A stretch of 64,000 nt of DNA from Dokdonia sp. 4H-3-7-5 (GCF_000212355.1 NC_015496.1:1302001-1366000), one strand, 5' to 3'. Positions 17,631 to 25,912 are shown, counted from the first letter of the stretch. Translations and numbers: made by a program. Notes: generated by a model from the letters alone, not told the origin.

Positions 17631-18900
17631 ATTCCCCTATCTCCAGCAAACTATCCCATTGCGTGGTATATCTTGGGCTACGCTCTTCTTTGATGAGTTC
17701 CCATTCCTTGTTACTTTTTGTGGTTCCGGATAATCCCGCAGAAACGGTAGACTTCCCGTAGCGGTTATTAATAGCATCAAAGGCTTTTATGAGACGTTTA
17801 TCTCCTGTTGCTTCGGGCATAAACAGGTTTCCTTGAACTTGCTCCTCTGGGATGAGATTTAAAAGGTCTACTCCTACTTTTTTATACTTAAATCCTGGCT
17901 TGTAGATTCGCTTCAATGCTTTTTTTGCTTCTACAATAAGCAAGAAAGTATCATTTGTAGGTACAGATAAAGTGACAATGGTCTTATCTGCATGTTGCAC
18001 GTCATTTGTGCTGTGGTAGTTTGTAGTAAGATATATGCGCAGCTGTGTACAACAACATTTCTGGAACCGTAGCACCTCGCTTACTTCACTTATGTAGTAA
18101 GCACAAGCCTCCTCAATTTGAGGAAGATTATCCAATTTTTTTCCAAAGGACTTTGCGGTACCTATTGCTTTTTTCTTTCGCGGAAGCGTATCAAAAGGAA
18201 TACATGATTCTCCATTGAGTTCGCGCCAGAGCCGCTCCCCTATTACCGTCATTTCTTTGCGTACCCACGCTAGCGGCAATTGTGTAAAATCATAAGCTGT
18301 GAAAACACCTACATTTGCCAGGCGTTCTACATGCTTTTTACCAAGTCCCCAGACATCTTTTGTTTCGGCCCATTTGAGGCATTCTATACGGCGTTCTTCG
18401 GTGTCCATGACAAAGACGTAATTAAAGCGTGCTATCTTCTTTGAGATTCTATTGGCAAGTTTTGCAAGGACTTTAGTAGGTGCAATTCCCACGCCTACTG
18501 GCACTCCTGTGCTTCGCACAACGGTATCTTTTATTTGGTGCCCATACGTTTCAAGGTTAACATGGGTAATACCAGATAGGTCTACAAATGACTCGTCTAT
18601 ACTATACACCTCAACGGCTGGTGAGAAGTCCCTGAGCACATTCATCACGCGATCAGACATATCGCCGTACAGCGTATAATTAGATGAAAATAGAGTCACA
18701 TCATTTTGCGCAAGCAGTCCCTTGATTTTAAATAGCGGATCGCGATAAGGAATGTGTGTGAGCGCTTTTGCTTCTTTATTTTTTGCGATAATACAACCAT
18801 CATTATTGCTCAGTACAGCCACTGGTCTTCCTCGCAAATCTGGACGAAATACTTGCTCGCACGAGGCGTAGAAGCTATTACAATCTACCATCGCAATCAT
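17629..18900 (-). CDS. umuC: Y-family DNA polymerase V catalytic subunit UmuC
   Basis: Error-prone translesion DNA polymerase of 423 residues, the normal UmuC length. The N-terminal palm motif MVDCNSFYASCEQVFRPDL, the SNNDGCIIAKN segment and the catalytic SIDESFVDLSG are intact. The helix-hairpin-helix region follows (DVWGLGKKHVERLANVGV), and the C-terminus holds the little-finger domain. Its start overlaps the umuD stop by four bases, giving a umuDC operon on the minus strand. A decayed palindrome (TTTCGCGGAAGCG, around 18177-18189) lies in the gene, encoding LPRKK. It should act in SOS mutagenesis, but its UmuD partner is abnormal. Confidence 0.95.
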   Translation of the reverse strand: MIAMVDCNSFYASCEQVFRPDLRGRPVAVLSNNDGCIIAKNKEAKALTHIPYRDPLFKIKGLLAQNDVTLFSSNYTLYGDMSDRVMNVLRDFSPAVEVYSIDESFVDLSGITHVNLETYGHQIKDTVVRSTGVPVGVGIAPTKVLAKLANRISKKIARFNYVFVMDTEERRIECLKWAETKDVWGLGKKHVERLANVGVFTAYDFTQLPLAWVRKEMTVIGERLWRELNGESCIPFDTLPRKKKAIGTAKSFGKKLDNLPQIEEACAYYISEVSEVLRFQKCCCTQLRIYLTTNYHSTNDVQHADKTIVTLSVPTNDTFLLIVEAKKALKRIYKPGFKYKKVGVDLLNLIPEEQVQGNLFMPEATGDKRLIKAFDAINNRYGKSTVSAGLSGTTKSNKEWELIKEERSPRYTTQWDSLLEIGE

Positions 18901-19256
18901 AGCGCCTTGTGAATTATGTAGCTTATCATTCCCCAGAGTTCTACCGTTTTATTGGTGTTGATTCTCTGTACATCAAAACCGTCTGGAGTTACTACCAAAG
19001 CAAGTTTGCCCTGACTAGGATTCAAAGCTCTGTCTATAATTAAAACGTCTTGGTCTAGAATATTGTACTCCTTCCATGTATCCCCTTTGACGCGTACAAA
19101 GAATGTCGCATCTCGAGAAGAACTGAGCTCTTTATTGAGATCAATCATAGGCTCGCGATAGTGCGTTGCAGGACTGGGAAAACCAGTTTGCACAGACCGA
19201 TTACCTGCATAATCTTCTTTGGCTCTTTTTACTTTATGAGGTTGTAGTTCGTTCAC
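18897..19256 (-). CDS. umuD: UmuD-like protein lacking peptidase dyad
   Basis: Partner subunit of polymerase V, 119 residues from a GTG start. It aligns with E. coli UmuD without gaps through the first 99 residues (G25-FPSPA, DLN, FVRVKGD, LIIDR-A). At the key places residues differ: Thr24 replaces the cleavage-site Cys24, Thr60 replaces nucleophile Ser60, and Gln97 replaces Lys97. About 20 residues are missing before the C-terminal WGMISYIIHK strand. It should therefore not self-cleave by the known Ser-Lys mechanism. It may be a permanently active or a non-catalytic scaffold form, or a decaying gene; an intact frame and intact umuC argue against simple decay. The residue numbers come from counting and memory of the E. 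coli sequence. Confidence 0.88.
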   Translation of the reverse strand: MNELQPHKVKRAKEDYAGNRSVQTGFPSPATHYREPMIDLNKELSSSRDATFFVRVKGDTWKEYNILDQDVLIIDRALNPSQGKLALVVTPDGFDVQRINTNKTVELWGMISYIIHKAL

Positions 19257-19260
19257 GCTA

Positions 19261-19268
19261 CAAATTTA
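19261..19268 (-). promoter_or_regulatory. Promoter -7 element (TAAATTTG) of umuDC
   Basis: The minus strand reads TAAATTTG four bases before the GTG start, which would give an almost leaderless transcript. No SOS box of known type was recognised. Confidence 0.4.
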
Positions 19269-19318
19269 TGGATATATTCCTATTAAACGTATTTTATCCA
19301 TAATTTTATGTGCTTTTT

Positions 19319-19334
19319 TGCTTTCGCGAAAGCG
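19319..19334. repeat. Palindromic element copy, intergenic (one mismatch)
   Basis: TGCTTTCGCGAAAGCG followed by TAA; the first base of the consensus is changed. It lies between umuD and the rnpA promoter. Confidence 0.9.
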
Positions 19335-19366
19335 TAATACTACCACACAACCTATTTCAATTCTAC

Positions 19367-19374
19367 TATCTTTG
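19367..19374 (+). promoter_or_regulatory. Promoter -7 element (TATCTTTG) of rnpA
   Basis: TATCTTTG lies six bases before the rnpA ATG at 19381, so the mRNA would be leaderless or nearly so. Confidence 0.45.
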
Positions 19375-19380
19375 CCAGCA

Positions 19381-19764
19381 ATGCCACATACCTACCCAAA
19401 AGCCGAAAAATTAAAGTCTAAAAAACTGATAGACACCCTTTTTATTGAGGGAAGGTCTGTCAAGTCTTTTCCGCTTAGGATGGTTTATATAGAGACCCCA
19501 CTATCTACTGATGCTTACATGGTACAAGCTGGAGTCTCTGTATCCAAACGTAATTTTAAGTTGGCTGTTTCTCGTAATCGCATAAAACGTTTAATGCGAG
19601 AGTCATATCGTTTACATAAAGACCTTATAGATACAAAAGGCACGACATTTGCGATGCTTATTTTATATACAGGCCAAGAGGAAGTCCCGCAAGCAGTTCT
19701 TCATAAGGCAATGGTCAAACTTATAAAACGTTTTAACGATGCGACAGCTCCTACTACTTCTTAG
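19381..19764 (+). CDS. rnpA: Ribonuclease P protein component
   Basis: Protein subunit of RNase P, which matures tRNA 5' ends; 127 residues. The hallmark basic RNR region is present: AVSRNRIKRLMRESYRLHK, preceded by the G-V-SVSKRNFKLAV segment. The start is the ATG at 19381 (MPHTYPKAEKLKSKK), where homologues start; the in-frame extension upstream is a translation of the palindrome and is rejected. Unusually for bacteria there is no rpmH next to it. Its 3' end overlaps the DUF4349 gene by 26 bases, so the pair is cotranscribed. Confidence 0.95.
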   Translation: MPHTYPKAEKLKSKKLIDTLFIEGRSVKSFPLRMVYIETPLSTDAYMVQAGVSVSKRNFKLAVSRNRIKRLMRESYRLHKDLIDTKGTTFAMLILYTGQEEVPQAVLHKAMVKLIKRFNDATAPTTS

Positions 19765-20560
19765 TTTTTTACTTATTCTTTCATGTGAGAATGCTAATAA
19801 AGGTACTTCTAGCACCAGCGAACCAGGACTAGCTTACGAGGCTTATGACGATATGGAGCTTGATGAAATAGTACTTGAAGAAACTGCTCCAGATACTCAA
19901 GCCACTGCACAAAAAATTATCAAAACAGGAAATCTACGTTTTGAAACTCCGAATATGGCGGCCACCCATGCACATATTCTCAATATTATTAAAAAGACTG
20001 AAGGATATATACAGAATGATAATTCTGGTAAAGAAAGTTACGGCGGTGTTTTTCAAAATCTTACCGTACGTGTTCCTACTCGTAACTTCCAGATGGCACT
20101 TGACGAGATTTCAAAAGGTGTCGTATATTTTGATGAGAAGACCATCTCTCAAAAAGACGTTACCGAAGAATTTGTAGACCTCAACGCCCGCCTTAAGGCA
20201 AAGCGAGCGCTAGAAGATCGTTACATTAACTTACTATCTAAGGCAAAAAATGTCAAAGAAATGCTAGAGATAGAAGGCGAACTTGCAGAAATAAGAGAAG
20301 AAATAGAAGCAAAACAAGGAAGACTTAAATACCTACAAAGCCAAGTCTCACTAAGCACTCTACACATCCATTTTTATAAGAACGAGGTGGCGACTAAGGT
20401 CACAAACTCCTATGGCTCAAAAATGATGAATGCCCTTAAAAGTGGCTGGAACGGTGTTTCGGTATTCTTTTTAGGTTTGTTGCATCTTTGGCCATTTCTT
20501 ATCTTGTTAAGTGTAAGCACGTTTTTTGTGCGTCGCTGGATAAAAAAGAAAAGTAAATAA
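19739..20560 (+). CDS. DUF4349 domain lipoprotein
   Basis: Envelope lipoprotein of 273 residues. The N-terminus is a lipoprotein signal with lipobox LILSC (Cys16). The middle (about 60-215) is the DUF4349 domain with a TGNLRFE opening, the LTVRVPTRNF strand, and a long coiled coil near 150-200 (LNARLKAKRALEDRYINLL, then EIEGELAEIREEIEAKQGRL). The C-terminus has a hydrophobic helix (about 240-260) followed by basic residues. Function is unknown; the coiled coil suggests oligomer or partner contact. It overlaps rnpA by 26 bases, so translational coupling is possible. Confidence 0.85.
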   Translation: MRQLLLLLSFLLILSCENANKGTSSTSEPGLAYEAYDDMELDEIVLEETAPDTQATAQKIIKTGNLRFETPNMAATHAHILNIIKKTEGYIQNDNSGKESYGGVFQNLTVRVPTRNFQMALDEISKGVVYFDEKTISQKDVTEEFVDLNARLKAKRALEDRYINLLSKAKNVKEMLEIEGELAEIREEIEAKQGRLKYLQSQVSLSTLHIHFYKNEVATKVTNSYGSKMMNALKSGWNGVSVFFLGLLHLWPFLILLSVSTFFVRRWIKKKSK

Positions 20561-20568
20561 TATACGTA

Positions 20569-20584
20569 CACTTTCGCGAAAGCG
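20569..20584. repeat. Palindromic element copy, intergenic (one mismatch)
   Basis: CACTTTCGCGAAAGCG followed by TTA, between the DUF4349 and S41 peptidase genes. The left arm differs from the consensus by one base. Confidence 0.9.
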
Positions 20585-20624
20585 TTATACTCACAACTAC
20601 GGTCTACTACAGATATAAAAGATT

Positions 20625-22250
20625 ATGAAAAAGAAAATATTCATCCCCATCATTGCGGTTGCGATTGGTATAGGAACGGTAAGTTTTAAAAGTGACTTTT
20701 TTGAAATTGCAAAGCAAATCGAAATTTTTACAGAGCTTTTTAAGGAGCTTAACATGAATTATGTAGATGAGACTAACCCTGCAGAATTGATGGATAGTGC
20801 GATAGAAGGGATGCTTGCAGATCTTGATCCTTATACTAAATACTGGACTGAGCAAGAGGTTGAGGACGCCAAAATTAATCGCTCTGGAGATTACTCTGGA
20901 ATAGGAGCAACGGTAAGAAATGTAGCTAATAAAATGACCATTGTTGAGCCTCGCAAAGGATATCCAGCAGATAAAGCAGGATTAAAAGCGGGTGACAATA
21001 TCCTTAAAATAGGAGATATCACCGTTGCAGATATGGACGGAGATGCTGGAGATTTATTAAAAGGAGCTCCTAACAGTGAAGTAATAATCACTTATGAACG
21101 TCAAGGAAAAACGAATACCACTACGATAAAACGCTCTTCTGTAGAGATTGATGCGGTTCCGTTTTCAAAATTAATTGATGGAGATACTGGGTATATCGTA
21201 CTTACTACTTTTAGTAAAAAAGCATCAAGCCAAGTGAAGGATGCACTCGTAAGTTTAAAGACGGATGGGGCAAAAAAAATCATTCTAGATCTACGTGGTA
21301 ATGGTGGTGGGTTACTAAGTGAAGCTATCAATATCTGTAATCTCTTTTTACCTAAGGGCTCACTTATTACTACGACAAAGTCTGTTGTAAAAAAGTATAA
21401 TAAAACCTATGTAACCCAGCAAGAACCAGTGGATATTGAAATACCACTAGTGGTGCTCGTAAACGGTAGATCTGCCTCTGCATCTGAGATTGTATCAGGC
21501 GGTTTACAAGATTATGATAGGGCAGTGGTAGTGGGTGCTAGAACCTTTGGGAAAGGCCTTGTACAGCGTCCTAAGCCACTTACGTATGGAACTTCTGTAA
21601 AGATTACAATATCTCGCTATTACACGCCTTCTGGACGTTGTATACAAGCATTAGACTACTGGAATCGTGATAATGATGGTAATGCCGTGCGTACGAATTC
21701 TGAAGATTATAACGAGTTTAAAACTAAGAACGGCCGTAAGGTTTTTGATGGTGGTGGTGTACTACCAGACATTCAAGTATCATCTGCAAAGCTTAGTCCC
21801 GTAACTACGGCGCTACTCAAGGATAACGCCATTTTTGAATATGCTACAGATTATTATTACAAGCATCAGTACAGCGATATGAGCGAATTCTCATGGTCTC
21901 AAGCAGATTTTAATGATTTTAAAAACTTCTTGACACGTACAGGTTTCAACTATGAGACCGAGACTGAAAAAGCATTTGCAAAAGCGCTTCTTCAAGCAGA
22001 GAAGGATGATCTTAAAAAAGAAGTACAAGCTGCATACTCACAACTAGACAATGCTATTGCACAAGCTAAAGAGAAAGCAATAGATGAGCGTCAAGAGGAG
22101 ATTCAAAATTTACTGATTGATGAGATTGTAAAACGATATTTCTATCGTGATGGACTGTATGAATACCAGCTTATTAACAATACAGAAATTAAAGAAGCGA
22201 CTACTGTACTTAATGATAGTAAGCGCTATAGTAAGATTTTAAATTATTAA
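20625..22250 (+). CDS. S41-family C-terminal processing peptidase (CtpA/Tsp-like)
   Basis: Periplasmic serine peptidase of 541 residues. It has an N-terminal signal-anchor (residues 4-20). A PDZ domain follows at about 85-165 (GIGATVRNVANKMTIVEP, then GLKAGDNILKIGD). The S41 catalytic core is next, with VLVNGRSASASEIVSGGLQDY holding the nucleophile Ser and RTFGKGLVQ holding the general-base Lys. The long C-terminal helical tail is Lys/Glu-rich and includes AFAKALLQ, a peptide like that made by the palindrome although the DNA there (GCATTTGCAAAAGCG) is diverged. It probably trims C-termini of envelope proteins. Its stop codon is overlapped by the OmpA start. Confidence 0.93.
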   Translation: MKKKIFIPIIAVAIGIGTVSFKSDFFEIAKQIEIFTELFKELNMNYVDETNPAELMDSAIEGMLADLDPYTKYWTEQEVEDAKINRSGDYSGIGATVRNVANKMTIVEPRKGYPADKAGLKAGDNILKIGDITVADMDGDAGDLLKGAPNSEVIITYERQGKTNTTTIKRSSVEIDAVPFSKLIDGDTGYIVLTTFSKKASSQVKDALVSLKTDGAKKIILDLRGNGGGLLSEAINICNLFLPKGSLITTTKSVVKKYNKTYVTQQEPVDIEIPLVVLVNGRSASASEIVSGGLQDYDRAVVVGARTFGKGLVQRPKPLTYGTSVKITISRYYTPSGRCIQALDYWNRDNDGNAVRTNSEDYNEFKTKNGRKVFDGGGVLPDIQVSSAKLSPVTTALLKDNAIFEYATDYYYKHQYSDMSEFSWSQADFNDFKNFLTRTGFNYETETEKAFAKALLQAEKDDLKKEVQAAYSQLDNAIAQAKEKAIDERQEEIQNLLIDEIVKRYFYRDGLYEYQLINNTEIKEATTVLNDSKRYSKILNY

Positions 22251-23121
22251 GTTCCTTGCGTTACATATTGCATGTTACCTCTGTGTACTTTCTGCAAGTG
22301 CGCAAGTAGATCGCACTCATGAAACCTTTTTTGATACCGATAAATCGGCGCTTATTAAAACGGAGTTAGCGTCTTTGAATCGCTTTATCGCATCGCTGCC
22401 TAAGGATAAAATAGAAGATATATCTATTTATGGCTATTGTGATGATCGTGGCACAGATGCCTATAATAAACGTCTCTCGCAAGATCGCGCAAATACCATT
22501 AAGGACATTTTTATGTTGCAAGGTGTTGCAGACACAATTATCAAAAATTCTGATGGAAAGGGAGAGCTTTTACTCACCAGATTAGATGATGCGGGAAGCG
22601 AGATACAACGTAAACTTAATCGAAAAGTAGAGATTATCGTTTCTCTAAAACAAGCCCGCAAGACTACTCCAGAAGAAGTAGAAGTGGCTGAAGAAATCAC
22701 GACCAAAATAGATCGCTATAAAAACTACGAGGAAGATACGATAGCTAAAGGAGATCGTATTTTACTTAAGAATATTCTTTTTAAAACCAACTATAGCTAC
22801 ATACACGGGAAGTCATACAATGATCTAAAAAAGCTAGCCAAATACTTAAAAGAACATCCAGAAATCATATTTAAGATTCAAGGTCATGTGTGTTGTGTAG
22901 ATCATGGTCGCGATGGTATCAATCTTAAAACAGGCAAGCGCAATCTCTCTGAAGCAAGAGCAAAGTTCATTTATGATTATCTAGCAGATCAAGGAGTTGC
23001 AAAAAAACGCATGCGTTATCAAGGTTTTGGAAGCAGATTTCCACTAGGTGGTGATCCCTCTGAGGATAAGCGCGTGGAAATTTATGTGACTTATATCAAA
23101 AAAGTGAAGGCTAAGAAGTAG
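22246..23121 (+). CDS. OmpA-family protein with two OmpA-like domains (apparent ATT start)
   Basis: Probable periplasmic or outer-membrane peptidoglycan-binding protein of 291 residues. The frame contains a good signal peptide (KFLALHIACYLCVLSASA-Q), but the only codon at its start is ATT at 22246, overlapping the TAA of the S41 gene as ATTAA; a TTG at 22375 would cut off the signal and part of the first domain. Domain one (about 25-140) has a FFDTDKSAL opening and GYCDDRGTDAYNKRLSQDRA. Domain two (about 175-285) has IQGHVCCVDHG, LSEARAKFIYDYL and a closing GGDPSEDKRVEIYV. The doubled domain is unusual but known in the group. It ends three bases from a convergent gene. Confidence 0.85.
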   Translation: MKFLALHIACYLCVLSASAQVDRTHETFFDTDKSALIKTELASLNRFIASLPKDKIEDISIYGYCDDRGTDAYNKRLSQDRANTIKDIFMLQGVADTIIKNSDGKGELLLTRLDDAGSEIQRKLNRKVEIIVSLKQARKTTPEEVEVAEEITTKIDRYKNYEEDTIAKGDRILLKNILFKTNYSYIHGKSYNDLKKLAKYLKEHPEIIFKIQGHVCCVDHGRDGINLKTGKRNLSEARAKFIYDYLADQGVAKKRMRYQGFGSRFPLGGDPSEDKRVEIYVTYIKKVKAKK

Positions 23122-23124
23122 TTG

Positions 23125-23646
23125 TTACAATCTTGTATTTTCAAGCTCATAATACATCAGTTCTTCGCTTTCTAGCTGTATGTTTTTTGTAAAGCTAAGT
23201 CCTACTTTTTCTAGTAATTTTCGGGAGGCGATGTTACTTTCCATGGTGATGGCTCCTAAATTTGGTATCTTAAATGTATTGAAGGCGGCGTTTTTTAAGC
23301 AAGTTGCAGCCTCATATGCATAGCCGTTTCCTTCAAATTTTCCTAAAAAAGAAAAACCTATATCTACACCATCTAGACCTTCTCTATCATAGAGACCACA
23401 GCAGCCTAATTTTTCGTTATCAGCCTTTCTAATCACCGTATAATTGCCATAACTAAGACGTTCGTACTGTGGAAGCACTTTTGTTTTGATATACGTTTGA
23501 GCCTCTATAAGATTGTGTACATTTCTATCGCCTATAAACTCAAGCCATTTAGGCATATTGAGTAATTCAAGAAATAATGGAGCATCATCTACTGTAGTAG
23601 GTATGAGTAATAATCGCTCTGTTTCAAAAAATTTGAGAGTCATCAT
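23125..23646 (-). CDS. GNAT-family acetyltransferase (RimJ/RimL type)
   Basis: Acetyltransferase of 173 residues resembling ribosomal-protein or small-molecule N-acetyltransferases. The opening FFETERLLLIPTTVDDA is typical of the RimJ/RimL group, as are GCCGLYDREGLDGVDIGF and GNGYAYEAATCLKNAAF (acetyl-CoA region), and AITMESNIASRKLLEKVGLSF. Start is at the first of two adjacent ATG codons, 23646. It is convergent with the OmpA gene with a three-base gap. Substrate unknown. Confidence 0.87.
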   Translation of the reverse strand: MMTLKFFETERLLLIPTTVDDAPLFLELLNMPKWLEFIGDRNVHNLIEAQTYIKTKVLPQYERLSYGNYTVIRKADNEKLGCCGLYDREGLDGVDIGFSFLGKFEGNGYAYEAATCLKNAAFNTFKIPNLGAITMESNIASRKLLEKVGLSFTKNIQLESEELMYYELENTRL

Positions 23647-23669
23647 TATAGCTTTTTATTAAACGTCTT

Positions 23670-23685
23670 AGCTTTCGCGAAAGCG
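23670..23685. repeat. Palindromic element copy, intergenic (one mismatch)
   Basis: AGCTTTCGCGAAAGCG followed by TAA, in the short gap between the two acetyltransferase genes. Confidence 0.9.
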
Positions 23686-23726
23686 TAACTCAACCATATA
23701 ATTATCTCAATAATTATAAGTTATTT

Positions 23727-24182
23727 TTATGTTCTGATCATCACAATGTGAGGAATCCCATCTTCTAGATATTCTGCTCCTTGTTCTTTAAAACCTAAGT
23801 TGTTGTAAAAGCTTTTTAAGTACTTCTGTGCAGATATTTTTATAATGCGCTCATCGTAGTATTTATGCACGGCTTCTATAGATGCGTTCATAAGATCATA
23901 GCCGTACTTGAACTTACGCTGGTTTTCTTTTACAATAACACGACCTATACTAGCTTGTTCAAAGTAAGCACCCGGTTTGAAAATACGCGTGTAAGCAATG
24001 AGCTCATCATTTTTATAACCTAAAACATGAACGGCCTTATCATCCTTACCATCTATATCTTGATATACACAGTCTTGTTCTACAACAAAAACTTCAGATC
24101 TGAGCTGTAGTATGTCATATAACTCGTCTCTACTTATAAACTCGTACTTCTTTATAATAAAACTAATGCCAGCTTCTTCCAT
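23727..24182 (-). CDS. ElaA-like GNAT acetyltransferase
   Basis: Protein of 151 residues with the ElaA signature: LRSEVFVVEQDCVYQDIDGKD near residues 27-47, followed by AYTRIFKPG, ASIGRVIV and KFKYGYDLMNASI (acetyl-CoA binding), then ISAQKYLKSFYNNLGF. The biochemical role of ElaA is not established. It starts 29 bases after the rpiB stop on the same strand and is probably in the rpiB operon, without an own promoter motif. Confidence 0.87.
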   Translation of the reverse strand: MEEAGISFIIKKYEFISRDELYDILQLRSEVFVVEQDCVYQDIDGKDDKAVHVLGYKNDELIAYTRIFKPGAYFEQASIGRVIVKENQRKFKYGYDLMNASIEAVHKYYDERIIKISAQKYLKSFYNNLGFKEQGAEYLEDGIPHIVMIRT

Positions 24183-24211
24183 ATGTATATCGCGCAGCGA
24201 ATTTTTTTAAG

Positions 24212-24643
24212 TTATTTACAAGCTATCTTATCTACGCGTCGTTGGTGGCGTCCGCCTTCAAAATCTGTTACGAGAAAAGCTTTAACCATGTCTAGTGCTT
24301 GATTTTCTGAGGTATATCTGGCAGGAATTGCTATTACATTTGCGTTGTTATGCTCACGTGCAAGCACTGCAATTTCCTTAATCCAGCATAGTGCTGCTCT
24401 TACACCTTGATGTTTATTAACAGTCATGGCAATACCGTTACCACTACCGCAAATAACAATCCCAAAATCTGCCTCACCCTTTTCTACATCGCTAGCGACA
24501 GGGTGTCCAAAGTCTGGATAATCAACACTTCCATCATCGTTTGTACCGTAGTTATTAACGGTATGTCCAACTTCTTTTAAAAAATTTACAATAAGATTCT
24601 TATAACTGGTTCCTGCGTGGTCGTTACCTATAGAGATTTTCAT
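24212..24643 (-). CDS. rpiB: Ribose-5-phosphate isomerase B
   Basis: Pentose phosphate pathway enzyme converting ribulose-5-phosphate and ribose-5-phosphate, 143 residues, full length. Family features: MKISIGNDHAG at the start, DYPDFGHPVA, the catalytic-Cys loop VICGSGNGIAMTVNKHQGVRAALC, the EHNNANVIAIPAR segment, and a basic C-terminus FEGGRHQRRVDKI. It is transcribed away from the adjacent origin-like region from a TAACTTTG promoter element. First gene of a likely rpiB-elaA transcript. Confidence 0.96.
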   Translation of the reverse strand: MKISIGNDHAGTSYKNLIVNFLKEVGHTVNNYGTNDDGSVDYPDFGHPVASDVEKGEADFGIVICGSGNGIAMTVNKHQGVRAALCWIKEIAVLAREHNNANVIAIPARYTSENQALDMVKAFLVTDFEGGRHQRRVDKIACK

Positions 24644-24663
24644 AGTACGTTTGTTTTACACAT

Positions 24664-24671
24664 CAAAGTTA
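24664..24671 (-). promoter_or_regulatory. Promoter -7 element (TAACTTTG) of rpiB
   Basis: The minus strand reads TAACTTTG, matching TAnnTTTG, 20 bases before the rpiB ATG. Confidence 0.55.
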
Positions 24672-24780
24672 AGGAATAGCATTCTCGTTTTATGAATAAG
24701 TGGTAACGTGATATCCTTCTTATATGAACAATAAGGTGGGTGATGGGTTTTAACTACATTATTGTATAAAGCACAACAAT

Positions 24781-25320
24781 TGTTAATAACGTTAAGTGAC
24801 TAATATGTAGTTATTTAAATCAATATTTACATAGTGAATTATCATAATTAGGGATTAAATGTTCTAATAATAGACTATTGTTAATAACCCTTGAATACCT
24901 GTTGATAGCGTTTGTCAATAACTTTTGACGGTAAATGATAACTCTACTTGCAGATTAAGATTAAAAAAACAATACTAGACTTAGGGTACACGAACCAAAT
25001 TTTTCTTTGTTTAATAGTGATCAATTTTATGAGCACAAAAAGAGCCGATTTTTAATAAGTTGATAACTCGACTTATGAGCAATTTGTAATAATCTATGGT
25101 TATCAACATTTGTTAACAGTGATTCATAAACCTCATGTTTTCAGTAGAAAAACAATATCATAACTGTATGATAAGGTGTGAACAACTATCAAAAAGTGAT
25201 ATTTACAATAATCCTTCTTAAAAGTTATACCGCTATTCACAGTATATAATAAGCATCATTATTTTTTAAAATTTTAAAAGAAAACAAATGATATATATAT
25301 ATATGTGAATAACATCTAAA
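24781..25320. other. Candidate chromosomal replication origin (DnaA-box-like cluster, AT-rich)
   Basis: The gene-free stretch between rpiB and the next gene is AT-rich and holds many 9-mers close to the DnaA box TTATnnACA on both strands. They are TGTTAATAA (24781, 24879), TGTTGATAG (24900), TGTCAATAA (24913), AGTTGATAA (25058), TTATCAACA (25100), CTATTCACA (25233) and TGTGAATAA (25304). Runs of pure A/T near 25261-25303, including alternating AT, could be the unwinding element. Genes on either side are transcribed outward (rpiB leftward, rnr rightward), and three parS sites lie about 20 kb away. dnaA itself is not present. A skew plot is needed to confirm. Confidence 0.5.
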
Positions 25321-25546
25321 ATTTAAAAAATTGAATTCTGTAAAATGAAACGTCTCTCTAGTAAATTCATTGAAAAAAGGGAGTGACTATTTTGTATTAT
25401 CCTGGAGTGAATTACTTTTTAAAAAGGGTACTTATCTTTCTGTATCCTTGAAAAGAAGTTTGCTAGAAAGCTCAAGACATGAGTATATGCTTCTATCTTT
25501 TATAAAAAGAAGAAGGATTCGTTTCAAAAGAAAGCTTAAATGATAT

Positions 25547-25714
25547 TTACGAGTGGTAAGAAACTGTTTTGGTTGTAGCAGGTGCTGCTGTATGACGGCT
25601 ATTTGTTTCCTCTTCAAAAGCTGCATTGATATATACCACAGCGACAATTACCCCAACTAAGAATATAGCAAGGAGCAGAATCGTGTTTTTATGTATTAAT
25701 TTGGAGGTATTCAT
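25547..25714 (-). CDS. Small single-helix membrane protein, hypothetical
   Basis: A 55-residue frame (58 if the ATG at 25723 is used). It begins MNTSKLIHKNTILLL, has one strong hydrophobic helix at residues about 11-29, and ends in a polar, Thr/Ala-rich tail. The pattern of basic N-terminus, helix and acidic then polar tail fits a small inner-membrane protein with the tail outside. A 71-residue frame overlaps it on the same strand in another register but looks random. It stands alone beside the origin-like region; function unknown. Confidence 0.55.
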   Translation of the reverse strand: MNTSKLIHKNTILLLAIFLVGVIVAVVYINAAFEEETNSRHTAAPATTKTVSYHS

Positions 25715-25896
25715 AGTTGTCATCTACTTAAAGACGTAATAAAAATCAAAACGTTACAGCAAAATTAAGATTTTATTAAGATAATACTAATATTTTGTTA
25801 AAATTAGAGTGTTAAACTTTAGTATAGATCTTGTTAGGGTTGTGAGACTGCATAAAACGGTATAAGAGTTGCATTAGATATTATATCTTTAAAGTA

Positions 25897-25912
25897 CGCT
25901 TTCGCGAAAGCG
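25897..25912. repeat. Palindromic element copy, upstream of rnr
   Basis: Perfect ACGCTTTCGCGAAAGCGT with T-A pairs extending the palindrome on both sides. It is about 100 bases before the rnr promoter element. Confidence 0.95.

Noticed and set aside
18452-18679. Plus-strand frames inside umuC and similar antisense frames in many genes
   Set aside because: They lie opposite well-conserved proteins and have no family features.
22375-22377. TTG as start of the OmpA gene
   Set aside because: It would remove a clear signal peptide and part of the first OmpA domain.
25290-25303. Alternating AT run as a microsatellite or CRISPR-like signal
   Set aside because: It is a short simple repeat in AT-rich DNA. 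No CRISPR array with regular spacers was seen anywhere in the window.
25432-25647. 71-codon minus-strand frame next to the candidate origin
   Set aside because: It overlaps the 55-codon membrane-protein frame in another register, has no recognisable feature, and the other frame gives a more protein-like pattern.
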